Source: Hypomesus transpacificus
Lineage: Eukaryota; Chordata; Actinopteri; Osmeriformes; Osmeridae
Assembly: GCF_021917145.1 (NCBI RefSeq)
Contig: NC_061075.1
Location: 1,106,215-1,170,214 of the forward strand
Direction of reading: 5' to 3'
Length of the DNA stretch: 64,000 bases
The notes under the pieces are model-generated. The model had not been told where the DNA came from. It searched no databases and saw only the letters and a program-made list of their open reading frames with translations. Positions within the stretch are counted from its first letter, which is position 1. Each line of letters opens with the position of its first letter. Shown piece after piece: positions 1 to 10,999 of this stretch. The translations under genes were made by a program, and so were the position numbers.

Positions 1-65
1 AATGGAATGCAATATATCTTGGTGTCCCTATACTGTATTCTACTCTCTCGCTGTCGTCCCTCCAC

Positions 66-66
66 T

Positions 67-136
<70 letters not shown>

Positions 137-205
137 CCCCTCTCTCTATGTCTCTGTCTTTGTCTCTCTGTCTCTTTCTTTCTTCTCTCTCTCTTTCACT
201 CATGA
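66..205. repeat. (CT)n microsatellite
   Basis: Nearly pure CT dinucleotide run that degrades into CTCTGT and CTTT variants at its right end. Reading frames across it are low-complexity Ser/Leu strings and are not genes. Positions 206-770 hold unique sequence with one short CA tract and no recognisable gene. Confidence 0.9.
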
Positions 206-949
206 CACATGAAGGCAAAACCGATAACTAACAATCCACTGGTGAGAGCCTGGGCTATGCGATGAGCACTGTTAGAAGGTCGCAGTTGGAGAACGGTAGA
301 ACCGGGAGGTTGATGGTTCTATCGTCTGGTGTTTTTAGCTGAGGGAGTGTCATCATGAAAGACAGGAGGCTTGTGGAGTGTATGGGCCGTTGCCCCGACA
401 ACCAGGATTAGCTATATCTGATGAATCAGCATATGACATGTGCTGCTGGCCTTCTTACCATGGCAACACACACACAAACACACACACATAAGTAATATGA
501 AATGTCACCAGACAAATTCATTAACGTCGTTACGCCTTTGTTTAGACAGGAAAACAATCGTGTTAACACCCGTTGAAGCAAAAAGAAAAAACGCTTATTT
601 GCGTTCCCACAGATTAGGGTGAGGAGGATGGCAACAAACAGGTCCAGATTAGGGTAGCGAACGGCGGTAGTCAAAAGAGATTAAGAGATCAGTAAGAGAG
701 AGAGGAAAACATGAAGACATGGAGTCTAGTCTCGTATTTCATGCCTGTATCTATTCCTCCTTATCCCTCTTTTGCACCCTGTTCCCTCTCTGACCTGGTG
801 GCCTAACCCTAATCACCCTAACCACCCCACCCACCCCCCTCACCTACCCCTCGCCTTCCCACCCTCCTGTTGCCGTGCAAACGCCACGGGGAGAAACAAA
901 CTCGCTGTCTCATTTGATCTCATCTCTCCTCCTGCTCCTACCGTATTTC

Positions 950-1460
950 TCTCTCTCCATCTCTCTCTGTGCCTTTGGCTTTTCTCCATCTCTCTCTGTG
1001 CCTCTCCTCTCTCCATCTCTCTCTGTGCCTCTCCTCTCTCCATCTCTCTCTGTGCCTCTCTCCATCTCTCTCTGTGCCTCTCTCCATCTCTCTCTGTGCC
1101 TCTCCTCTCTCCATCTCTCTCTGTGCCTCTCCTCTCTCCATCTCTCTCTGTGCCTCTCCTCTCTCCATCTCTCTCTGTGCCTCTCTCCATCTCTCTCTGT
1201 GCCTCTCTCCATCTCTCTCTGTGCCTCTCCTCTCTCCATCTCTCTCTGTGCCTCTCCTCTCTCCATCTCTCTCTGTGCCTCTCTCCATCTCTCTCTGTGC
1301 CTCTCTCCATCTCTCTCTGTACCTCTCTCTGTGCCTCTCTCTTCTCTCCATCTCTCTCTGTGCCTCTCTCTCCATCTCTCTCTGTGCCTATCTTCTCTCC
1401 ATCTTTCTCTGTGCCTCTCTCTCTCCATCTCTCTCTGTGCCTATCTTCCCTCCATCTCTC
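950..1460. repeat. Pyrimidine minisatellite, 20/25-bp units
   Basis: About 20 copies of CTCTCCATCTCTCTCTGTGC, some lengthened by an inserted CTCCT block, so 20-bp and 25-bp forms alternate. The strand is almost purely pyrimidine. Long reading frames on both strands (Ser/Leu/Cys-rich on +, Arg/Glu-rich on -) arise from the repeat and are not genes. 1461-2540 is unique sequence without a recognisable gene. Confidence 0.9.
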
Positions 1461-2561
1461 TCTCCTTCAACCCTGTATCTCTGCCATCAGTCGTTCCCCA
1501 TTTCGCCCAGCTTTACTCGGCTGTTAAAGCAGAACATAGCTTTGACGGGCGGCTATTAAATACATCTGTCCGGTCGACCCACTGATGGTTACTGTAATGG
1601 CTAAATTACTGGTTCATCCTGTCAGAACGATTTCCTCGAGGAGGAGATCTGGCCTTAGAAGATCTGCAAATACTCTGTGGTCATCAGACGAAATTGTCAG
1701 CGTGTCAAAACATTTTCCTGTCAGATGCATCGATTTAGTGTGAAACTGTCTCCTCACTTCTCTTTATCTTTCCTCACCCATCCCTTCTACTTTTGAATTA
1801 GTTGTCGGTCTTTAGTAAGTACCTGACCCAAATGTACAGTTACTTTAACCCCCTCGCCTGCCTGCAGTTTACTAGAGGCAGATTGGCTTAGGGCTTATTT
1901 CCTTTCCTTCACTCATAAAAAAATAACAAACGCCCCCTTGTGGAGAGACTGGGTGTGACATTTTGTTATGTAACATTTAACTGGTCAGCTCACAGTCATG
2001 TATCTGGTAGCAGAAAGCCCTGTGGTCAAATTAATTATAAATATAGACTGTATGTTATGTTAGATTCCGAGCACATAACAGCAAATTGTTTACCCTTCAT
2101 GCTTTGTTGATACGATCTGCAGGGATGATACAGAGCAGCGATGTAACAGGTCTTTAAGCCTTTTCCTTAGACTTTCAGTTGCTGTTATATTTCTGTCGGT
2201 GAACAATTTTTAAATGGTGTTCTTTCTTTGTGAGAGCTACCAGTGTCTATCTCTGTTGCTTTAACTTCCTGAAAGTCTGTTATAATTTTGGGTGGAGTAG
2301 AACCACAGAACCATGTTATTCTTCCCCTAGAATATACAACTTCTGCACACACACCAGAGACTAACACAATCTCACAGTAACCTGCAACACGCTGCTGACC
2401 TTTAAACTCACTGTACACGATCACCCACAGTTGCTACCTCTGCTTTGTCTTTGGAAACGGCCCCCTTTGAGCAATCTGGTGTTCCATGTTGATTTCAAAA
2501 TCTGCAGTTGTGTTTGGGTAGAGGAAAAGAGAGATGGACATGAGGGGACAGTGAAAAGGTG

Positions 2562-2846
2562 TTGGGGGAGAAAGGATGGGGGGAGTGGGGGACAGAGTAA
2601 GGGGGAGGAGAGGGGGGAGGGTGGGGGAGGAAAGAGGGGAGGGTGGGGTAGGGGAGGGTGGGGGAGGAGAGGGGGGAGGGTGGGGGAGGAGAAGAGGGGA
2701 GGGTGGGGGAGGAGAAGAGGGGAGGGTGGGGTAGGGGAGGAGAAGGGGGAGGGTGGGGGAGGAAAGAGGGGAGGGTGGGGGAGGGTGGGGGGAGGGTGGG
2801 GGAGTAGAGGGAAGAGCGGGGGGAGGAGAGGGGAAGGGTGCTGCCT
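2562..2846. repeat. G-rich purine array (GGGGAGGGTGGGGGAGGA-like)
   Basis: About 285 bases of nearly pure purine on the + strand, built from irregular units of GGGGAGGGT and GGGGGAGGA. Runs of three to six G recur every few bases, so the strand has many possible G-quadruplex registers. Short CA/GT tracts follow at 2908-3020. Confidence 0.85.
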
Positions 2847-3240
2847 GTCCTGACCTACTTCCAGGATAGCACTGAGAGAGGAAACTAACATCACCGCTTC
2901 ACCATCACACACACACACACATACACACACTGTGTTATGTGGTGTGTTATGTGTGTGTGCTGTCTGTGTGACTTTGTCCTGTTCTTCTGTGTGCTCTGTA
3001 TCTTGTGTGTGTGTGTGTGTCCGCTCATTCACTCTGAGCTCCGATGAAAGCCTAACCCTGAGAGATGTATCTAATCCCGAAGAGGGGAAATTTGATTTTG
3101 GAGATTAAATCTTGAGTGACATTAGAACCACTCCACTCTCTCCTTCTCTCTCACATCGCTGTTTCCTTCTCCCCCTCTTCAAATGATTTATTTTTCAGTC
3201 ATGTTGCATGTTCAAAAAGTGAATTCTGTGAAATCTGTTC

Positions 3241-3256
3241 TTCTCTCTCTCTCTCC

Positions 3257-3347
<91 letters not shown>

Positions 3348-3359
3348 CTCTCTCTCTCA

Positions 3360-3444
<85 letters not shown>

Positions 3445-3470
3445 TCTCTCTCTCACACTCTCTCACTCAT
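3241..3470. repeat. (CT)n microsatellite
   Basis: About 230 bases of CT dinucleotides with a few CACT interruptions. Overlapping Ser/Leu reading frames are artefacts of the repeat. Confidence 0.9.
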
Positions 3471-3603
3471 TCTCTGGGTCCCTGTATGCTGAGCTACTGT
3501 AGTGCTTGAATGTTCCAGTGCTGGCTGAGAGCTCAACTGTCCAATCAACTGTACTAGCCCTAACCCTGCCCTGTTCCTCCTCTAAGAAGGGACAACGTTG
3601 CCC

Positions 3604-3678
3604 CCATCGCCACGGTCCCTGCCATCGCCATGGTCCCCGCCATCGCCACGGTCCCCGCCATCGCCATAGTCCCCGCCA
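3604..3678. repeat. 18-bp minisatellite
   Basis: About four copies of a unit close to CATCGCCACGGTCCCCGC, alternating ACGG and ATGG/ATAG. 3679-4660 is unique, AT-rich around 4140-4270, and shows no gene. Confidence 0.75.
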
Positions 3679-4668
3679 CACCACAGAGAGCTCCTTCACG
3701 CCTCCATGTTGGTTTCACACCCCTGTGAAACAAACATCCCTAAAACCGTTTCTTCCCGTCTGCTGCTAGCTTCTTCAACAAGGCCAAGGGCTCTCACAGA
3801 CTTTAAAGACGCTGTAAAGCAAATTCCATGATTTGCTTATCAGTACATTATCTACGTGTGAAATGAGTTAGTTGCTGTTGTTGCTAAATTCAATAAATTC
3901 AAGGGGGCGGAGCTTAAGCTCCTTCAGGCGATACGCCCCCCCCAGTATCAAGCAGAGAAGACTGCTGGTTTTTCTCACGATTTCAAAGCCTAATTTAACA
4001 TACTTGTCAGTTTTTTTTTCATTCGAATTTGGATGGGTGGTTAACACATTCTTCTGTGTTAAAACTCATTTTCAATTCTGCTTTACAGGGACTTTAACAC
4101 TTTATCTGCACAATGACACCTTGCCATATTTGCACTGTTCCAAATTTGTATTTCTGTTTATTTTATTTTTTCTGTTTATTTTTATTTCTGTTATTTTATA
4201 TTGTATATTATAGCTATTTTATACTTTATATTTTATTTTACATACCTTTCCCCTTAGTATTAGTTAGACTTTGTACCTTTAGTATAGTTAGACTTACACC
4301 ACTTATTTAAGATTTATTCCTATATGTTGAATGTATGCACCTTCCTGCCAAAGTAAATTCCTTGTCTGTGCAAACTGTCATGGTGATTAAAACCCTTTTC
4401 TGATTCTGTGAGTCGTTCAACCCTAACCCGGCCAAACCGCAAGGCATGCATAACTCCCTTTGGACTCATTCTCTTGAGTGCCTCCGTGACAATCTCCATC
4501 TCTTGGTTTTACTTACCTCATGCCCGTGTGTAGGATTTCCTATTACAACACAGAGGTCTAAACTAGTCATTCAGTAATGATCCTGGGCCTTGACACCAGA
4601 CCCGTGCATTATGGATAAGAAGGTGTCAGAAAACATCTCAGGTGGCTCGGAGGAGGGATCCCTTCATA

Positions 4669-5181
4669 GCGGATGATCCAGAGTCATCTCCTGGGTCTTC
4701 ATGCCTGTTAGGGCCTCACCCCGCTGCGGATGATCCAGAGTCATCTCCTGGGTCTTCATGCCTGTTAGGGCCTCACCCCGCTGCGGATGATCCAGAGTCA
4801 TCTCCTGGGTCTTCATGCCTGTTAGGGCCTCACCCCGCTGCGGATGATCCAGAGTCATCTCCTGGGTCTTCATGCCTGTTAGGACCTCACCCCGCTGCGG
4901 ATGATCCAGAGTCATCTCCTGGGTCTTCATGCCTGTTAGGGCCTCACCCCGCTGCGGATGATCCAGAGTCATCTCCTGGGTCTTCATGCCTGTTAGGGCC
5001 TCACCCCGCTGCGGATGATCCAGAGTCATCTCCTGGGTCTTCATGCCTGTTAGGGCCTCACCCCGCTGCGGATGATCCAGAGTCATCTCCTGGGTCTTCA
5101 TGCCTGTTAGGGCCTCACCCCGCTGCGGATGATCCAGAGTCATCTCCTGGGTCTTCATACCTGTTAGGGCCTCACCCTGGT
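4669..5181. repeat. 57-bp minisatellite, nine near-identical copies
   Basis: Nine head-to-tail 57-bp units beginning GCGGATGATCCAGAGTCATC. Copies are almost identical; the fourth has one A for G change and the ninth reads CATACC instead of CATGCC. Because 57 is a multiple of three, both strands carry an open frame (19-residue peptide repeats). Upstream sequence shows no clear gene start and downstream frames close quickly, so I treat this as a satellite and not as a protein. Confidence 0.9.
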
Positions 5182-7214
5182 GGCTTGACTGTGGTCAGGC
5201 CTGGTAGTACGCTGGCATCCACTGGGTGATCATGTCCATGTGACTCTGACGGGAAATCGTAAGGGTTTAGGGACTAAAATCCCTCTTGGACGCAGAATTT
5301 AATGAGAATGAGCGAGGCTTCATTATTCTTGGTGGCTTCGCATCATCTCTCTGATGCTTTTGACCTGTTTTTACACTTAGATTTTAAGATTGAATCACAC
5401 TTCTTGACCCTGCGGTCTGGCACTGCCGTGTAGCTGTGAAAAGGCCACAACACACACACACACACTTACACACTACAAAGCCACCTTTGTTAGTCCCTAA
5501 AACCTTGTGATGGGCGGAGGTCTTGAGATTAAACCCCGTGATCTCTGTACGGCCTGACACTACAGGCTGCGAACCCACAGAACAAATGTCTATCTTTAAT
5601 CTGAAATGGAGCAAAAAGATAAGTCGTAGAGAAAGAGTGTGTGTGTGTGTGTGGTACAGGGTCCCCAAGGCTGTGTTGTTATGGCGACCTCTGGAGTTCT
5701 GTGGTTCCCAAGGTGAACCCAGCTAGCTCATACTCAGCCACAGTAAAGGACGTGAGGGGAGGAGATGGTTGTGACTGCGTAACTCATTTTCCCTAATAAA
5801 AAAACGGTTTCAAAATCATAACTCTACATTCCCATGACAACACAGTACGTTACTGTAAATCTCAGAGAATAGGAGTCTGTCTGTCTCTTTCGAAGACACA
5901 CACACCCGCACAAACACACACACACACAAACACATAATGTCCACCTGTTAGTGGGTCACTCAATGGTCCTCTTGCTTCTATCATCATGGAGACGAGTTGG
6001 TTGCCAGGCAGTGAAGGGGTGTCTCGGTGATCAGAATCAAACCTCGGAAATCAATCACCCAATCCTTTATCTTTCTAAGATATGCTCTTTTGTAACTGGG
6101 TTACAAGCCAATGAACCTCAATGCAAAACGCTTTTTCTTTAGAAACTGTAGCTTATGGTGACTGCTAAAACATCACTATGATGACTAGATTACCTCACTG
6201 TGATTAGCTAACTCTAAACACTGCAACCGTACCTTGATTAGATAAGGCTACAGGTCAATAGTGAGGGTGCACAGATTTAAATTGATGATAAAAGGTTCCT
6301 AGACGTTGATTGTAGATTTGAAAGGTCTCTAAAGGACTAATTAAGCTACATCAATCTTTACCTCTTTACGGCACTTCTGTAAAAACCGTGTGAGAGAAGA
6401 TTTTTCAAAGACGAAGTTGGATTTAGGTCAGTCGGAAGCGTGTCGGGAAAACTAGGCGACTAGGCCTACCAAAGCAGGTTGTTTTTGTACACAACGTCAA
6501 ACGCACGTAACCAAAAAGTTGATCGCTGGATAACTACAACAACCTTATATTGCAAAGCCATGGACTTACATCAGCGAATCGGACCCGCCGGTTCATGTTC
6601 AGAAAGTGTGCTAGCAAGGAGAAAGAATACAGATGCTAGCATAGCCCGCGGCAGTGTGAGAGTGAACTAGGACAGGGGACAAAGACCAAGAGAGGCAGAA
6701 AACAAGCCAGTTCTAACCTCTTGATTTCTCTTCCTTCTCAGCACACAAAACAAGTTCTTTGTTGTCCTGTGCATAAGGGAGCTCCATATAACCCAACACA
6801 GCAGGCAGGCGATGACACAATGGGTGATATAACAGCATTATGAAGGGGTAATGGAGATGAGCAGGGTCGATCCCTTGAGGATTGAGATGACTGGGAAACG
6901 GAGCTAAACTCTTCCCAAGAGGGGCAAAAGCAAAACACAACCACATATGTATAAATACTCGCAATACAACGATTGCCAACTTTTACCGACTTAAACAGAC
7001 TTAACGAAAGCACAGCGCGACACATGAAATACTTAAAGAGAAGTTTAAGTATTTTGTTTGTGAGCAGTCGGACCAATTGTCGACTGATTGGGCCTAGAGC
7101 TTCAACATCAGGTGGCATTTAATGTTCTTTGGGCCTCAGTGGAGACCAGGGCAGGCAGTAAGTGATCTGGTGCATTTGAGAGAGACCTACTCCCCGGCTC
7201 ATTAGATGACATTA
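5182..7214. other. Unique spacer, no gene seen
   Basis: Mixed-composition sequence with short CA tracts at about 5450 and 5895-5935. Frames are all under 130 codons and resemble no known protein. No splice-linked exons were recognised. Confidence 0.5.
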
Positions 7215-7714
7215 NNNNNNNNNNNNNNNNNNNNNNNNNNNNNNNNNNNNNNNNNNNNNNNNNNNNNNNNNNNNNNNNNNNNNNNNNNNNNNNNNNNNNN
7301 NNNNNNNNNNNNNNNNNNNNNNNNNNNNNNNNNNNNNNNNNNNNNNNNNNNNNNNNNNNNNNNNNNNNNNNNNNNNNNNNNNNNNNNNNNNNNNNNNNNN
7401 NNNNNNNNNNNNNNNNNNNNNNNNNNNNNNNNNNNNNNNNNNNNNNNNNNNNNNNNNNNNNNNNNNNNNNNNNNNNNNNNNNNNNNNNNNNNNNNNNNNN
7501 NNNNNNNNNNNNNNNNNNNNNNNNNNNNNNNNNNNNNNNNNNNNNNNNNNNNNNNNNNNNNNNNNNNNNNNNNNNNNNNNNNNNNNNNNNNNNNNNNNNN
7601 NNNNNNNNNNNNNNNNNNNNNNNNNNNNNNNNNNNNNNNNNNNNNNNNNNNNNNNNNNNNNNNNNNNNNNNNNNNNNNNNNNNNNNNNNNNNNNNNNNNN
7701 NNNNNNNNNNNNNN
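7215..7714. other. Assembly gap (500 N)
   Basis: Exactly 500 undetermined bases, a typical fixed-size scaffold gap, so the true distance is unknown. Open frames running through it are meaningless. Confidence 0.99.
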
Positions 7715-9360
7715 GCTGGATAGAGAGGCTTAGAGGAGGATAGTGAACTCTCTCTCTCTCCCTCTGTCACTCCCTCCCTCTCCCTCTTCTCACAGTCTGG
7801 AGCACAGCTGCAGATTACTACACATCTGGCTGTCACCCTGCCAAAAAATATCAAAGGCAGGGGCAGTGGGGCAGTAGGCAGGGGGGCAGGGGGCCAGTGG
7901 TCAAGCACACAGGTGGCAAGGTATGCTCCTCTCACCTACAGTATAACCTTACCCTCCCCTCGTCTGCCTCATCCATGAACTAGCATCCTCATCCATCAAG
8001 CCTTTTCTTTCATGTGTCTTAATGTCTGGTGATATCAGGGATGGCCTCCCTGCTCCAGCCCAAGGCTGCACCTCAGACCTGGGCCTGACCGAGTCACTTT
8101 ATCACCTGGCTTCAGGCCATCCATCATCTTCACCAGGCCGAAGCTCACAGCTGGGGTTGATCTGGGGCTGGGGCTGGGATGAGAACTGGGCTGGGATGAG
8201 GGCTGGGCTGGCTTCTAGCACACATGGGTACAGTTAACCCCCTAAACAGGGGAACACCACACAAGATGGCTTACGACACAGTAGTCGGATAAAACGAGTC
8301 ATCAGTAATTCTATCCAGAGGATCAATTCCCAGATTGTCTCCCAGATGTCTCATGATAAACTGTCTGAAGATGCTGACTCGTCCTGGAGATTTAAGGAAG
8401 GCAGACTATCATGGGCTAACGAGCAGAGTTAGACTCTCACCCAGAGTGGAGAATATATTATTCTGTCGTGATTTAACCTCCCAGAACAAAGACGATAGAT
8501 GGTCAGTCTTGACTTATAAAAGATTCACAAGCCACACAGTCAGAAATAGTCAGAGCCGCAAAAGTTAGAGCTGAAAATAAGTGTTCCATCCATCCAACCC
8601 TCCTGCCTTCACAGGGCGGCTGGTGTCGACTGGCTCCAGGACTTCAGGTTGTGTGGTCAAAAACATCCGAAGAAATATTTGACATATTTTAGGAAAAATC
8701 ATCGACAGCTGCTGTAAAATTTGACTTTTCACAAGAAATGCCATTTGTACATGCCCATATTGAAACAACACGCCATTTCTGGTGTTTCAGTGGTTATATT
8801 CCAAAAATGCACTCCATTGCAACATACTGCTCATGCAATATTAGTTAACATTGAATGGTAATTTGGTGTTATTGAGACATGGTTTATACACATTGCTTCA
8901 GGCATGTGATTTCCCTGATGAAGCTGCCTCTCTTTACCCATCTGAAATTCACACTCCACCAACCTCACTTTCGTTGCTGCACGATTTCTTCATTTCCTGT
9001 GCATAGCCAGCAGACTTGCACGTGCGTACGTTTACTCTGGGAGTCTGCGTATTACATATAGGCTACTGGAAAACAAATATAACATACTTCCTGGGTATCT
9101 TCAAAACTGGCAAGTCTTCTAAATATGTATTTATTTCAATGTAATTGAAATGTATTTCAACTAATCTGAATCCCACAAATTCAAGGTTCTCTCCTCAAAC
9201 CCCAGGCAGTGATTGTAAGACTGATCTGCATGTGTGACTGCCTGCAGCTCCACCTGGATGAGAGGGGCCTGAGGAGAGAGGTCTGCAGTTGGACCCTTCT
9301 CGGAGAAGTGAGATGGTTTGATGTTGCAATTAGAATTCTTTTGGTCTCCATTTTTTGGGG
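7715..9360. other. Unique spacer after the gap, no gene seen
   Basis: A short CT-rich patch lies at 7750-7790. The rest is unique, with frames under 80 codons and no recognisable protein. Confidence 0.45.
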
Positions 9361-9402
9361 GTTAAAATTTTTTTGGATCTGAATTTCACCATTCGAATTT
9401 GA

Positions 9403-9504
9403 GCCTGAATGTTGTTCTATTTGACTCTCTGAAGCCCACATAAAAAACAAATTCCGATCCCAAAATTTCAAGGTTCGGAAATTCAAATAGAACAAAATTC
9501 AGGC
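9403..9504. repeat. Inverted repeat, 22-bp arms, 58-bp loop
   Basis: Arms at 9403-9424 and 9483-9504 are reverse complements with a single mismatch (GCCTGAAT, then G or T, then TTGTTCTATTTGA). The loop contains a smaller imperfect inverted pair (ATTCCGA and TCGGAAAT). The surroundings (9360-9640) are AT-rich with many AATTC/GAATT steps, which suggests a decayed foldback or MITE-like element. No target-site duplication was identified. Confidence 0.6.
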
Positions 9505-10158
9505 TGCTAAAATTGTTTTTAACATTGAAATAAATTAATATTTCAATTTTAAAGCTGTGAATTCAAAACCAACAAATTCGGTGTTGTTTAAATTTCAATA
9601 TTAAGTATTCAATGCCTTTTAAAATTCAAAACATTATGTTACTGATTTGCTTCCCGTTCACACCAAATGCAAAGCTATTTTTTGCGCAGCGAGATGACAT
9701 GTAAAGTCATGCACACATGCTATTTGCGTCTATTTCACTTGAGTAAAAAAAATCAAATAATAATAAAGCATCTGCCAATAATTTGCTTCACTTTCGGTGT
9801 GAACACAGCATAACTGGGGAGGTCAACTCCATCAAGAACCACTCAGCTCCTCTGTTTGTCCAAGAAATACTGGCTAACACTGTCCTGACACACACTACTG
9901 CTGGATAAACTGGAAGGCTGGTGAGGGGATACACTGAGGTCATGAGAAAACATGTCTCATTCCAGACAAATCTCCCCCCGTGTTGAGGAGGGAGGCAAGA
10001 GGAACACTGGATCCTGCGCTTCATGGTCTCACTTCCTGGACGTTTCCTAGAAATCTCAACAGCTAGTCCTCCTCTCCCGAATCTAAGCTGTGAAGGCTAT
10101 TTATATTCCTATCAAACGATACACTTGTTAGTAGGATGGTCAGGATACAGGAAGGGAG

Positions 10159-10236
10159 ATGGGAGGGAGGGAGGGAGGGAGGGAGGGGGAGAGGGAAGGA
10201 GGGAAGGAGGGAAGGAGGGAAGGAGGGAAGGAGGGA
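10159..10236. repeat. (GGGA)n/(GGAA)n purine repeat
   Basis: GGGAGGGAGGGA followed by GGGAAGGA repeats, about 78 bases of purine on the + strand. Confidence 0.9.
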
Positions 10237-10810
10237 GGCATTACCTCTCCACACCTGCGAGGCAGAGAGGAATCCACAAAAGCCTCTCAAATGCTCAGAG
10301 AATCAGCCCCAACAAATCATCTACCAGATGTGAAGGATCAGGGGAGCACTCAGTCACATGTTAGATTTTTCCTTTGTTTTGAATGCAACATGTGACAATG
10401 TTGTTCGTTAATTCATAGATCAATTCCTGTCGTTATAATTTGCTGTAAGATGTTCGAGTTAAAATAGTACATTGCCAGAAACCACGTTAGATCCTGTCTT
10501 CAAAACAATCTGTGGGCATGATCAAATTAAAGCAGCTTCAACCAGAATAATAAACACCAAATAACAGTGGGACTGCGCTTCAGGGTAATCCTGACATAAA
10601 CATGTTTTACTGTCTGACTCACTGACTAGCTAGCAATTAGGCCAAATGAGCGGGTTAACAACCCAAACAAACAGGGAGAGAGCTTGAGTGATGATGGTCT
10701 CTACAGGCACGATGGACCCTTAGAACAACCTTCATGACTAATGACTGTTTAAGCTTCATCCCAGCCAGCCTCCCTACTCCTCTGGGTTTGTAAATTGCTC
10801 TATTAACAGT
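10237..10810. other. Unique spacer, no gene seen
   Basis: Unique sequence of mixed composition. Frames that extend into it from the neighbouring purine repeat are repeat-derived. No exon-like segment was recognised. Confidence 0.4.
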
Positions 10811-10992
10811 CCAGCCCCAGCCCCAGCCCCAGCCTCAGCCCCAGCCTCAGCCTCAGCCTCAGCCTCAGCCTCAGCCCCAGCCCCAGCAGGTCCCCAGCTC
10901 CAGCAGGTCCCCAGCCCCAGCCTCAAAACCAGCCCCAGCCTCAGCCCCAGCCTCAGCAGGTCCCCAGCCCCAGCCTCAAAACCAGCCCCAGC
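10811..10992. repeat. CAGCCC/CAGCCT hexamer array
   Basis: Hexamers CAGCCC and CAGCCT alternate irregularly, with AGGTCCCCAGC and CTCAAAACCAGC inserts that themselves repeat. The Gly/Ala/Glu-rich minus-strand frame is a repeat translation. Confidence 0.85.
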
Positions 10993-10999
10993 CCATCTC

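Noticed and set aside
840..1585. Arg/Glu-rich and Ser/Leu-rich frames
   Set aside because: Low-complexity translations of the CTCTCCATCTCTCTCTGTGC array on both strands.
7108..7935. 275-codon and 175-codon frames
   Set aside because: They run through the 500-base N gap and consist mostly of unknown residues.
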